Origin: Molanna angustata
Lineage: Eukaryota > Arthropoda > Insecta > Trichoptera > Molannidae
NCBI GenBank assembly: GCA_963576475.1
Contig: OY754979.1
Location: forward strand, 29,715,578 to 29,779,577
Direction of reading: 5' to 3'
Length of the DNA: 64,000 bases
Below the pieces are notes generated by a model. The model did not search any database. It was not told the origin of the DNA and saw only the letters and a program-made list of their open reading frames with translations. Both the position numbers and the translations under genes were made by a program. Numbering within the stretch: the stretch's first letter is position 1; each line of letters begins with the position of its first letter. Shown here piece by piece: positions 54,111 to 64,000 of the stretch.

Positions 54111-55660
54111 AAAACCAAGTTAGACTTATTCATTGATATTTTATGAAATATATTTGTTCACTTCAGATATTTCAGACGCAAAGCAGTATTTCCAAACTAA
54201 ACAATATTTGTGTTTTAAATACATGTTATGTAGGTACTAAGTACGTGTTTCGAACTATGAGCGAATTATAATGAAAGATTTAACGTGCGAGTTCTGTGGA
54301 TTTTGTGATTTCTGTGGATTTTACGAGCTCTGTGGTAGTATCCATCATATAATAATATATAGGTATTATAATGTTATGGGGATCATTCGTAATTTTGTGC
54401 ATAGTGCTATTTTCAAATTGTATGCCTATGTATAACATATTTCATGTTCGACATTCGTTAAAAAATCACAGTTTTCCATTTGAAAAGCACAGCATCTTAG
54501 AATCAACGAATTAGTGATTAACGAGGACGGTCATATTATAGATTTGTACTTTTACATATATATTTCTCGAATGATGTATTTGTTGATTGCGAACTTTTAG
54601 CTGCGTAGGAGTTTTATATTCCTTCACTTTAATGTCCCTACAATGTTATTTGGCAGCTAATTCCACATAATACGTCTGTTTTATTGACAACTATTTACTG
54701 CCATCGATCAACTTGTTTCTCTCTCTCTCTATCTATCTCTACTATTCACTACTTCCTTCTCCCCTTCTCTCGTATGTTTCCAAACATATTATTTATTTTA
54801 TCGTCCATTTAGCGTCCAAAAATACAGCCGCTCATCCTTCTCGGGTTTATTTTTAAATCGACTCAGAGTGGTGATGTGTTCATTGCTCTCGTGTCATTAC
54901 TTACACACACACACACACACACACAAGTTAGTATGCCTGCATAATTCTACCATTACTACTCTCAACTTCTGATCTCCTGTCCTATATTTGCAGCCCTTTC
55001 ATTAAGAATTATTTTTTCTCATTGAGAATGATCATTTTCATAATAATTGTTATCCTCAGATTATCGCAACGCAACATCGGATTTGAAGAAAAACAAACTA
55101 AAAATATAATTGCGAATTAGCGACAAAGTGTACAAATAAATGTGGTAATGTGACGAAAAGTGATTTAAACTCGTTCGAAACAGTTGTGTAAATTATTAAA
55201 AATGACTTTGATGTGATATATGGGCGCTTTCCAAACAGAGACTGCCTAGTATTGTTTGATTCAATCTTCTGCGTCTTTACAATTTGCGTGGTTTAATATT
55301 TAAATTATACGTTCGGATAGATAATTTATGTTTATTTTTTATTAATTTGAAAATATTTACGCGATAAATTGCAATAATTTAAAAGAAGTCGCGCAAATTT
55401 GAATTATGTGATAAATATTTTGTAATCGATTCAATTCGCGTTACTCGACGCCAATTTTATATATTTCGGATTCAAGATATTTGTGTATTTTCAACAATTT
55501 CGTATATAACATATTCCCTGTTTCTCGAAATTATCAGTTAAATACAATATAAGTATCGTTTGGAATCTAAACAATGTGACATTTTAACAATTAATGTATG
55601 TAGTTTCCAGTGATATCATTAATACGAAAATGTAACGGGATGTGTTTTGTTTCTCTGACA
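54111..55660. other. No gene recognised; (CT)n and (CA)n tracts
   Basis: There is a (CT)n tract at 54,717-54,731 and a (CA)n tract at 54,902-54,924. The stretch just upstream of 55,660 is AT-rich with scattered CG and could be untranslated leader of the next feature. Confidence 0.4.
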
Positions 55661-55669
55661 ATTATCGCT

Positions 55670-56000
55670 CCTAATCTTCCCGATACGAAGATGTGACATC
55701 GTCCCTCGTTTGATTTGAGTTTTTGACGACATGTCGTCGCTGTGAACTGCTATGCTCTATCATCTGTCCCGTGTGTGTTCCAATGACGACGTGTAGTACT
55801 TTAGACAATATGACAGATGGAGCGCGCGCCGTGCCGCCGGGGGGCGCGCCCTCACCCCACAGTTCCTGTTCCACAGAGTGCCTCTGCTGCGGAGTTTAGT
55901 GGTGTGTAGTGTCTATTTGTGGTGTCTGTGCCCAGCATGGATTACAGGGCTCCCAATCCCCTCATGCACCTCGGGAGCCCCTACTTCGGCCATCCGAGTA
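55670..56000. promoter_or_regulatory. CpG-rich island with possible promoter or leader
   Basis: GAGCGCGCGCCGTGCCGCCG at about 55,820 stands out from AT-rich flanks. It ends at the donor of the candidate exon. No TATA element is visible. Confidence 0.35.
55937..55997 (+). CDS. Candidate first coding exon of a second gene
   Basis: In a CpG-rich island an ATG in strong context (AGCATGG, A at -3 and G at +4) opens 20 codons, MDYRAPNPLMHLGSPYFGHP, and runs into a good donor, CCGA|GTAAGC, ending in phase 1. An upstream frame starts at 55,810 and stops at 55,897-55,899, so the leader may hold a small upstream ORF. The short Pro/Tyr-rich N-terminus resembles starts of transcription factors, but I do not recognise the protein. 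No following exon is found before 64 kb. It could instead be a chance frame in a regulatory island. Confidence 0.4.
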
Positions 56001-56334
56001 AGCATTGCATTTTATTTATACATATTATTATTTAAGACAGTGATGAGCGAAACTGTATTGGTTTTGCATAAAACTGCGTGCGTCGTTCCAAGACCAAGTT
56101 CAAAAAAAAATAAAATAAGAAAGATCTTCTAGTAAACACGTACATGGTGTGTTTGTTTCGGGCAAACTTGAGTCATTAAATTAAATTTAATTGAATTATT
56201 TTTCATTGTTTTTACATATATTTTAACAATAGCCTAAAAGTAACTATATAAAAAAAGGCTTATAATAAACATTTTTTATTAGTTATACATACCTAATATA
56301 AACATAGATAAATAATACAAGTTAGAAGTGTGAG

Positions 56335-56480
56335 CAATAGACGAACATGTATGAGACGATGCATGAATGTGGACGAGGCGAGGGATGCGTGCCAGGATAG
56401 AAAAATGTGGCGTTCGGTTCTCTCTGCCTACCCCGCAAGGGACATGGCGTGATGGTATGTATGTATGTATGTATGTAAAT
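56335..56480. repeat. Lepidopteran-type dispersed repeat
   Basis: GGCGTTCGGTTCTCTCTGCC, TACCCCGCAAGGGACATGGC and GTGATGGTATGTATGTATG. This order, ending in (GTAT)n, is characteristic of interspersed elements in moths and butterflies. Confidence 0.7.
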
Positions 56481-56529
56481 AATTCAAAAATTAAAATTAT
56501 TACATTTTTTTTTTCAAATAAATACTGTC

Positions 56530-56990
56530 CCAATAAAATTATGTACAGTTGTTTCTATTTGGAGTCTGTTTTGAGGTAGTGCTTTTCCATTTTGGTCTAA
56601 GGTTTCCATGATATTAAATGCAAAATAATTAACAGAAAAATTAAAAAAAAATAAATAAAACAAAAAAATATACCATAACCTCTCAGTTATTTGAACCCAT
56701 ATAATTGTAATGGAAATGATGAATGTCACCAAGCTATAGTAGAGATTTTCAGGTTATGAAGGCACATAGTAGTGAATTATGTTAGGTCTAGGATATTTAA
56801 CACCAAGCATATGAGCAGATTGTATTCTGCCATTACTTTTCAGCCAGTCTGATACCAGTTTTTTGAAGTTTGTTCCGTCGCGTGAGATATTGTGTTCTAT
56901 GGCAGGTATTATTCTATTGCAAAGTCTAGGAGCAAGGAATGCTTTTTATTTTCGATAAAGTAGTGTTTCCAGTATTATGACGCAGGAATT
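56530..56990 (+). mobile_element. Retroelement 3' region (family at 37.2 and 47.1 kb)
   Basis: TCTCAGTTATTTGAACCCAT, GCAGATTGTATTCTGCCATT, TTTGTTCCGTCGCGTGAGAT and CAAAGTCTAGGAGCAAGGAA appear in this order. The first and last blocks align with 37,300-37,860. Confidence 0.65.
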
Positions 56991-58325
56991 GAAACCCTGT
57001 ATTATCGCCACAGAAGTCTAGCGACGTGATACGGTGGTTGGTTTAATAAAATCCGGAACTTCGACAAATTATTGTTTTTTTCTGCAATTTTGTTTTACAT
57101 TTTGTATACTTCATGGACATCATATTATTATTTGACTCTCCTCATTTCCGTAAATGTTAAAAAACATTATTTCGCGACGTTTGGGACTCTGATGAAAGAG
57201 TGGCTTTCCTTTTTTGCGATTTATGTTTCCTCCAGCGCCCCCCACCCCACCCTCCCCCCTACTTCCTTCCTCCGTTTATGAGTCGTTTAATTTATTTTTG
57301 ACATCGTTTATCTCCGTCTATAGCGTCCGGGACAGGAGCCGGTGGTGGTGGAAGGGTGATATCGCGACTGTCACTGCTGCACTACCGACAATTTGGTCCG
57401 CTCTAACGAGTTGTTCACCAGAAATTTTCTTTAACGTTGGCATCGCTTTCTTTAATCTGCTAATTGCTAAAAGTCCTCCTGCCATTCAATACTGTCTCAC
57501 AACAAAAAAGACGTTTTTGTAAAATAAGAACGATTATTTTTTTGATCTAGACGTTTTGAGTCCTCGGAAGGACTTCTGTTAATATTGTAGCTAAGTGAGA
57601 TTTTATTTTTTATTTATTTTAAAAGGCGAGTACACGTACTACATAAAAATAACAATGTTTCATTAAATTTTACATTAACAAAAACGAGTACTCACTTTGA
57701 ATATCCCATTGTTGTATTTTATTAATTTAATTGCCCCAAAACATATATGTGGAAAAAAAAACGGGATATAAGTAGAGATGTGTCGACGTATGACTTTGGC
57801 CGACTAGCCGATTAGTCGGTTGTAAAGAGGCTGAATATTCGGCCAAGCCGAGCGTGTCGGAACATGTAGGTAGTTTTATTTGGATTTGCGACTGGGAGAA
57901 ATCGTCTATGGTCGAACATTTGATCATAGAACCTAACTGAGATAACATGGTTGGATATCGGTATTTGATATGGTTGTTCATACTCTTAGTATTTGATATT
58001 TTTCCCTGCCCACTTTATTAATATTATTATTATTATGAAATATTTAAGAACAGCGAGAAAAACTACCCCTACCTTATAATAAGGATCGTTTTTATAAATT
58101 TTGATCTCAAATAATATATTATGTAGTTATACACTTGAACATTGGGGCATTACTAGCAATATTTGAGTTACATTTATTTAGATTAATTAATTTAGTACAT
58201 TCAATTGAAGTAGTTTGTAGTTTAATGTGGCCTTTTGACATAGTTTTCATATTCATATTTTATTTCTACATGAAATATAGTATTCTTATATGTATTATTA
58301 TTGTTAGTTCGTTATGCTCAATATT
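56991..58325. other. No gene recognised
   Basis: 57,225-57,440 is GC-richer with open frames of no known type. At 57,772-57,862, AGTAGAGATGTGTCGACGTA, GGCCGACTAGCCGATTAGTC and CGGCCAAGCCGA resemble a fragment of an hAT-type end, but only weakly. Confidence 0.35.
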
Positions 58326-58328
58326 ATC

Positions 58329-58442
58329 TAATTTGTAAGTTAGAACGTTTTCGAGATTGCTCTCATCTTCAGTAACTCCTTAATATTAATAACCATTAAG
58401 AATTTACTGAAGGTAAGAGCAATCTCGAAAACCTTCTACAAA
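58329..58442. mobile_element. Hairpin MITE
   Basis: AATTTGTAAGTTAGAACG followed by TTTTCGAGATTGCTCTCATC pairs with the complement GTAAGAGCAATCTCGAAAAC ending near 58,442. The stem is roughly 50 bases with a TTAATATTAATAACCATTAA centre. Confidence 0.75.
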
Positions 58443-59374
58443 TTAAAAGTTAAAAGTAGAAGTAAACATAGTTGTTTCATTTATTTTTATTTTATAAAAA
58501 TGAACTTATCTATTGTTGTAATATTATCGATTTTTGTATTATTTTTAAATAGCGCCGAGGTTTCTCTTCGGTGAATGAATAGCTTTGGAGACGTTATTTT
58601 TATGATGTATTGATCATTTGATACAAAGTTTTTTGATGGTTTCTGAGGTGTTTTCGCTGTCGCAAATATCCATTACGACGGTATGATATTAGCCATTAAA
58701 GTATTATCCAGGTCGTTATTACCCACCAAAGTATCCCTTTTCTTCTCCCGATAATAATGCAATTTAGCCACAATACGATTAGGAGACCTCTACTCCACAT
58801 TAACGTGTGCCCAACGAACATTACCCAATATTCCTATTTATAATTCAGAATCTATTAGGTTTTTATTGGCTCCACGACCGGGTTAATGCGTTTGGGATAT
58901 ATCGGATGAACCCATTTAGATTTTTATTGCCGACTTAAATATCAAGAGTGTCTTTATTAACTGAAAACTTATGTTTTACAATCATTATTGGCTACAACCT
59001 ACTATCATTATTGTTGTATATGGATACGTTGTCCGTACCAGTTTATTCAATCTTTACCTTTATAGCCTAGTTTAAAAGCTTTCGATTTATTGTTTCTATT
59101 TAATGCATCTTCAAGACTATCATGAAGTTTTCTGTCTTTGACTAGTAAACGATGTCGTGTAATTTATTAACAAACATGTAATTTCACATACAAAATCAAA
59201 ACTATTATTGACGTACGAAGATTCTCTTGACACAGGGATACAATAATAATTGTTGTTTGCTTCCGTACCTATAAGGATATATTTTCCATTCACTATCAAG
59301 CTTGTGGCTTCACTTATTCTACTTTTTTCCATAGTTAATAATAATTCGTCATTTTCAGTGTTATTAAAAAAATC

Positions 59375-59835
59375 CTCGAATCGTGGTTCAATCATGGTTT
59401 TTGTTTTCAATAAATTAAAGTTCAATCACGATTTAATTGAACCCGGTTCAAAGTAATGACCCACGTTGTACTGAAACCTTGTTTATAAAAGTATAACCGC
59501 AGTTCATTTGAACTCGATTTTGAGTTCTATTTCATACGACAGCTCCGAATTTAGCTGTGTTCAAGTTGGTTCTCATATGTGCACGTGCAGTAACACGTGC
59601 GCACCACATTATAGTTCTGTCAAACTCATGTTCCACTTCTTGACATTCGATATTTTGGTTTGAATTCAAAGTCAAAAATAATTCTAATGGATGTTTTGTT
59701 AAAAGCGACTTCAAAATTGTGAAATGTCAAGTTGAACAAGTGTTAATCTACCCCCGTAACCGGTTCAATTTGACATTTGAATTGATTCACGGTTTAATCC
59801 ATGTTTATTACAACCGAAGTTCAATATTTGAGCCT
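59375..59835. other. GGTTCAA-rich stretch, possible decayed MITE
   Basis: GAACCCGGTTCAAAG (59,439) and GTAACCGGTTCAATTTGACA (59,756) face each other about 300 bases apart. Both flanks have further TTCAAT and TTGTTTATAAA/TCGTTTATAAA matches. Arms are diverged. Confidence 0.4.
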
Positions 59836-61404
59836 CGTTTATAAATATCACTTAAGTTATATTTTATGTCATTTTAAAAGTTTATTGATTCTTTTAACGT
59901 CTTCTTCTCGTGTCTCAGCTTTTATGGATTCACTTCTGCTTCAATCAGTCAACTTCTATATTTTGATTTATTTATATTTCAATATTGATAATCATTTTCT
60001 TCTGTGAGATCGTCCTTGTACATACCCTGGGGTTATGCCGATTCATTCCAATCGTCTGCAATTCCATTTCGAGCCACGTAGAGCTGAAGTTTACACTCTA
60101 AATTATTACATTATAATCCGCGGTGTTTCCGATTTTATCCTGGTATGTTCCTAAGCTTCACCGTTTGCAGCGTTTGACGGGAGATCCAGTCGCTTTAGTA
60201 ATGTAATCACGCCCGCAGAGCGCAGGGCCAGAATAGTACTACACTTCACCGTCGTGTCGTGTTGGGCTTCATATTATTATACTGGATCATTTAAATTTAA
60301 CTCTCCCTTGGGATAGGAATTTTAAATATTAAAAAGATTTTGAAACCATTTTTAACGAAAATCTGGATTATATTGGAAGTATCACGGTAATTATGATTCT
60401 ATTCTATTAACCAGTCTTTGTCGATAAGTAAATCATTAAAAATGTTTTTATTATTTTATTCTGACTATAGGGAGATGCTACGATTTGTACTATCGTAAAA
60501 ATACACATACATATATTGGAATACCTAGAGATTCAATTATATCCAAAACTCTAGTTACCTACATTGATGCATGCTGATTTATCAATCTTGTCTATAGGGC
60601 TATCTTTCAATACATTTTCAATGTATTTATGATTTAAAGGATGATGGGCGTTTTGGTAGCCATATCCAATCAAGATAGTTAATATATCTTTGGATAGCTC
60701 TGATATTATGACGACAAACCCGTACCAGTTGTCCATTTTGACATAATATACTCATAAGAAGACACTGAATTTTATAAAAAAACTTAGGAAAAAATATTTT
60801 GATTGGACAGTGAATCGGGACTAGCGCCATGGTTATTCTTATTCTACACAAACTACTTTTTGCATGTATTTTCGATTGGTGCCGGTACCAAGTTCCATAC
60901 ATTTGTGTCCATCTGTGTAAGTTGTCAGTCAGTCATTCAGTCAGGTTGTAAAGGCTACGAGTGAAGAATGAATAAATGTTTGGTTGGGAGGGTATCAGTG
61001 TAGTGTAGTATCTGGTCTTCAACTCCTCCACGATATACTTAGTTGAGTGTGTGTGTGTGTGTGTGTGTGTCTAGAGAGTGCGCGCGCGATACTCGAGGGA
61101 GCTACAGCTACTGTAGTGTAGATACACCACACACCATACAGCCCATCGCCCGGAGGTTAAGTTTCATCTAAACAACCGTTGACAGTGTACTATAGTATAC
61201 GTGACTGCAACAGAACCGGACCAGTCTTCTTACTTTTATATTTATTTTGAGCAATAACAGCATTAATGAATTTCTTTATAAAAGCCAGAAACATGTCCAC
61301 AGTATTAGCATTAACAAATGAAAACTACTTAAATACTAGAGATAAATATATTTATTTATATTTATACATCTTCTTGTACATAATATAAACAAATATAATT
61401 GTAC
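59836..61404. other. No gene recognised; (GT)n tract
   Basis: 60,110-60,260 and 61,070-61,210 are GC-richer. A (GT)n tract lies at 61,045-61,069, followed by GTGCGCGCGCGATACTC. No coding exon is supported. Confidence 0.35.
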
Positions 61405-61560
61405 ACTGGCGGGCTTATTGCCATTAGGCAATTTCTTAATATACAAACATATGATTAAGAAAATATGAAAATCTCAGAGAAAACAAACTTATGGAAGGTA
61501 ACAGTAACAAGATAAAGATGGAGACAGAGGGGGAAGTGTTGGAATGGAACCTTTCGCCTT
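61405..61560 (-). mobile_element. LINE 3'-end fragment (shared tail)
   Basis: ACTGGCGGGCTTATTGCCAT and TAGGCAATTTCTT start the antisense tail. The G/A-rich GAGACAGAGGGGGAAGTGTT matches the position of the purine-rich part in other copies. Confidence 0.65.
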
Positions 61561-61647
61561 TAAGAAAAATGTCCGCACTCGCGCCTAATCCTCTCTGAAT
61601 TTACTATGAGAATGGAAAAATACTTATGTATTTTCACAATTAATTAT

Positions 61648-61684
61648 TTTTTTAAATAGGCTTGTAAGCCTATTTAAAAAAAAC
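61648..61684. repeat. Perfect short palindrome
   Basis: TTTTTTTAAATAGGCTT and AAGCCTATTTAAAAAAA are exact complements around GT. Confidence 0.8.
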
Positions 61685-62945
61685 CAACAAGTATAGAAAG
61701 ATGAAATATTCAAATTTAAAATAAAAATACAGCTATCATAATTATATAAATTACAAAACACGATATATATGTAATAAAAAAAATGGAAAAATCGTCACCA
61801 AATATATCAGAGTCACCTCACAATATTACCATGTCTATTTCGCTAAATCTTTCATCATATTGTCGGTACATTTCGTTGCACAATTCTAAATTCTAGTCCC
61901 TATAGTAGGCAGTCGTAGATGCAATACAACTATATACATACTTACACCATTCTTTCTTCAACCACATTCACATATTCAATTCGAATATGTTTAAAGTCAC
62001 ATATACGAAAAGCCTGTTTGTGCCTTAGTTTTTTGGTTCTCCTATAGTATTACAACATCGTCTCTATTGAGATGTTAAAAAATTGTCATATTTAACTGTT
62101 TAAGCCGCATAAAAAACACGCAATACCGGTTCACATTCTCGGGAGGCAACTATAATATTTTCCTCTCATTTTCACCCTATTCCTCCCTCCCTGGTCCACA
62201 AGAATACAAAAATAATTTAGGGAGCTGACGTATAGTAATCGTACCAGTAGGGTCGACCCCAGATGATGTGGGAAGAGTCAAAGAAGAAGATGATATTATA
62301 AAAAATGGGTTAGTGCAAATCATTAAATCTGAAAGGATTCCGAGTTTGAATCGGACAAACGTAAAAAAAAATTACAAAAGAAACATCATAAGAAAATCCC
62401 ACCAAAAGTATAATGGTGTTATTGGTTGATGTTTCGACCCTGTGGTGTCGTAGCAGTCTATAATGGTATGTCTAAGCACCGCTACTTGTCGGCGGTGTAC
62501 TGCTCAGCTGGTCCTGGGGAAGTGCTTCTCCCACCACCTCCACCACCGCTCCCTCTACCACCATCCTCCCTCCCGCCCCCTTCCGTCCGTGGCTTTCCGC
62601 TCGGCGCCTGATGGAAGCCCTCTTCCGTCCATTTCCCACACCACCACCTACATAATATACACCACCTACAGCGCTACGAGACCGTCCAGGGAAAACGGCG
62701 CCCCCTCGTAGATTTTACCAATACATGTCATATTGGTTCAGATTCATGTTCATTTCCTCGATATAATTGTATGCTGGGTTGACCATGACCATTCGCATGA
62801 ATCATTGCATTTGATAGGTGTCGAATTCTTTAATAAATGTAGATTTTTGAGAAAATAGTGTAGGCATTATACGGTATCAGTCAAGGAACAATAAATTTAG
62901 TAAACAGTGTCAAATTATCCTATAAAAACACAAATTGTTGGAGGT
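61685..62945. other. No gene recognised; MITE arm and Pro-coding tract
   Basis: A right arm of hairpin family 1 lies at 62,035-62,091 (TCGTCTCTATTGAGATGTTA). At 62,525-62,600 a C-rich CCACCTCCACCACCGCTCCC tract yields a poly-Pro frame with no splice sites or domain. Confidence 0.4.
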
Positions 62946-62949
62946 TTTG

Positions 62950-63600
62950 ATTAATGGATCATCTTATCTGGATGCCAATGAAGAATTATTAATAAAAATG
63001 GAACGATTACAGAATGTCTGTTCATACGGTGAATACGGTTCATTTACAATATCCAAAAAATGAGTGTTTCGACATGTAGAAGTGATACGAGATCGTCGTA
63101 ACATTCATCTACTATCGTTACTTTATAAGATTATTTATAATCCCTATTCCCCACAATATTTAAAAAAATAACATCGTTTTCCTGTCAAATCACGGCCTAC
63201 CCCTTCGATTTACTGAACATGCCAATACAGAATACAGAACAATCCATTCACAATACAGAAGTTTTCAGCTTTTCTTTTAAGTAGGTACAATCAGCATGAC
63301 CAGCAAGTACTATGGAATGGCCTAAGTAACCTCATCTCAATCCATGCAAATATTTAAAAATAAACTAAAAAACTTTATCTGTCAATTAGTTCCTGAATAT
63401 TCCTTCAGTGCCCTCCTTCTTTTTTCTATTTGTATTTTTTTTCTTTATTTCTCACTAAATATACCATTGTACCAATTTAACTTTAGAGACTTCACATTGC
63501 TCGGATTGGTTGGAAGAAATTGCCTTGTGGCAATACACCCGCCTTTGTGCCCATGTACATAAATAAAGTATTATTTTAATCATTTCAATGTACAACAAGT
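62950..63600 (+). mobile_element. Non-LTR retrotransposon C-terminal end with the shared 3' tail
   Basis: Frames on the plus strand read RRNIHLLSLLYKIIYNP, a diverged LWNGL-like block near 63,315 and MQIFKNKLKNFICQL, the usual order at the end of jockey/CR1-type ORF2. Several stops and shifts break it. The 3' end has GGTTGGAAGAAATTGCCTTG, TGGCAATACACCCGCC and then ATAAATAAAGTATT. This tail is also found on SINE family 1. Confidence 0.75.
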
Positions 63601-63614
63601 CCTTAATATCATAT

Positions 63615-63720
63615 CAGCCCTCCTTTGTCCTCCATAGTTCTCTATCCAGGGCTAACCGCGTCCAGCCACTCATCGTCAGACCAGGACCAGGTCTTCCAAC
63701 AGCTTCTGCCCGTTCTTAGT
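63615..63720 (-). mobile_element. LINE C-terminal fragment
   Basis: On the minus strand it reads VGRPGPGLTMSGWTRLALDR then ELWRT, the 'GRP...W..LA.DR..WR' signature of RTE-type C-termini. Confidence 0.7.
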
Positions 63721-63750
63721 AGTACTGTTGAATTTACAATCAAATCATAG

Positions 63751-63947
63751 ATGCCGACCGCCATGGCCGTTAAGCCATTTGGTTTCTATGCAGGTATCCT
63801 GGGTTCGATCCCCAGCAGAACAGAAATTTATTAATTTTCATTTCACATGCAAATATCTCTGGGTTTCGAAACACTGGTTAGTTGGAATAAATTTCCATAA
63901 ATAAAAAAGTCACAAGCACAGGGTGCAAGTGGCTTATTTTATTATTT
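63751..63947 (+). mobile_element. tRNA-derived SINE (family 1)
   Basis: The head is GCCATGGCCGTTAAGCCATT with the B box GGTTCGATCCCC at about 63,811. The tail has CACTGGTTAGTTGGAATAAA. The body matches 2,791-2,992. Confidence 0.8.
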
Positions 63948-64000
63948 TAGATGTAATCATGTCAAATCATTGGTCCTCAACTGTGTTTAAAAAGTGCATT

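Noticed and set aside
55671..55874. Minus-strand 67-codon frame in the 55.8-kb island
   Set aside because: It overlaps the CpG island, has no domain, and the plus strand offers a better start and donor.
57772..57862. hAT transposon end
   Set aside because: The AGAGATG start and repeated CGACTA/GGCCGA are suggestive, but no partner end or 8-bp duplication was found.
62426..62711. Proline-rich coding exon
   Set aside because: The Pro run comes from a CCACCT/CCACCG-rich tract, different frames are equally open, and no splice sites bracket it.

Overview
The window looks like insect nuclear DNA, most likely from a moth or butterfly. It is AT-rich, has short coding exons in long GT-AG introns, and is packed with non-LTR retrotransposon ends, tRNA-derived SINEs and palindromic MITEs. 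Repeat tails such as the phrase 'CTCTGCCTACCCCGCAAGGG' near 56,426, the RTE-type LINE C-termini ending '..EAYVQQW', and frequent 'TAGGTACCTAC' strings are typical of lepidopteran genomes. The order is inferred from memory of such repeats, not from a search. No bacterial-type genes, rRNA, CRISPR array or phage are present.

Left part (3.1-16.7 kb): one protein-coding gene on the + strand. I can join 12 consecutive exons without a frame break (1,669 nt, 556 codons). The product is a Cys-rich, Pro/Gly-rich protein that I do not recognise. It carries four copies of a module made of two CxxC pairs, an 'FPFL'-like strip between them and a trailing 'VPPxERxY' motif. Modules 3 and 4 also share intron positions and phases, which indicates exon-pair duplication. 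The gene is open at both ends: exon 1 begins with what looks like the tail of an earlier module, and exon 12 ends in phase 1 with no later exon found. Its introns hold a 58/62-bp minisatellite, an 86-bp tandem repeat, an hAT-type non-autonomous element with an 8-bp target duplication, an RTE-like LINE broken by a palindromic element, several MITEs and SINEs.

Middle part (17-31 kb): a mobile-element cluster. It contains a 2.6-kb minisatellite whose 25 monomers form a 1,237-bp higher-order repeat, and a three-level nest (LINE in LINE, plus a foldback MITE). It also holds an apparently complete 4.1-kb pogo/Tigger-like transposon with an intact 922-codon transposase, a SINE split by a second foldback MITE with a 3-bp target duplication, and a 1.75-kb Tc1 (DD34E) element with perfect 29-bp terminal repeats. 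The Tc1 gene has an 82-bp intron and one stop codon.

Right part (31-64 kb): almost no coding sequence. It consists of LINE and SINE fragments, a 25-bp minisatellite (48.9-49.7 kb), microsatellites, hairpin elements and scattered GC/CpG-rich islands in an AT-rich background (about 36.2, 38.6, 43.4, 48.1, 55.8 and 61.1 kb). One island at 55.9 kb contains a plausible first coding exon of another gene. The pattern resembles the large introns or intergenic space around a developmental regulator, but that is inference.
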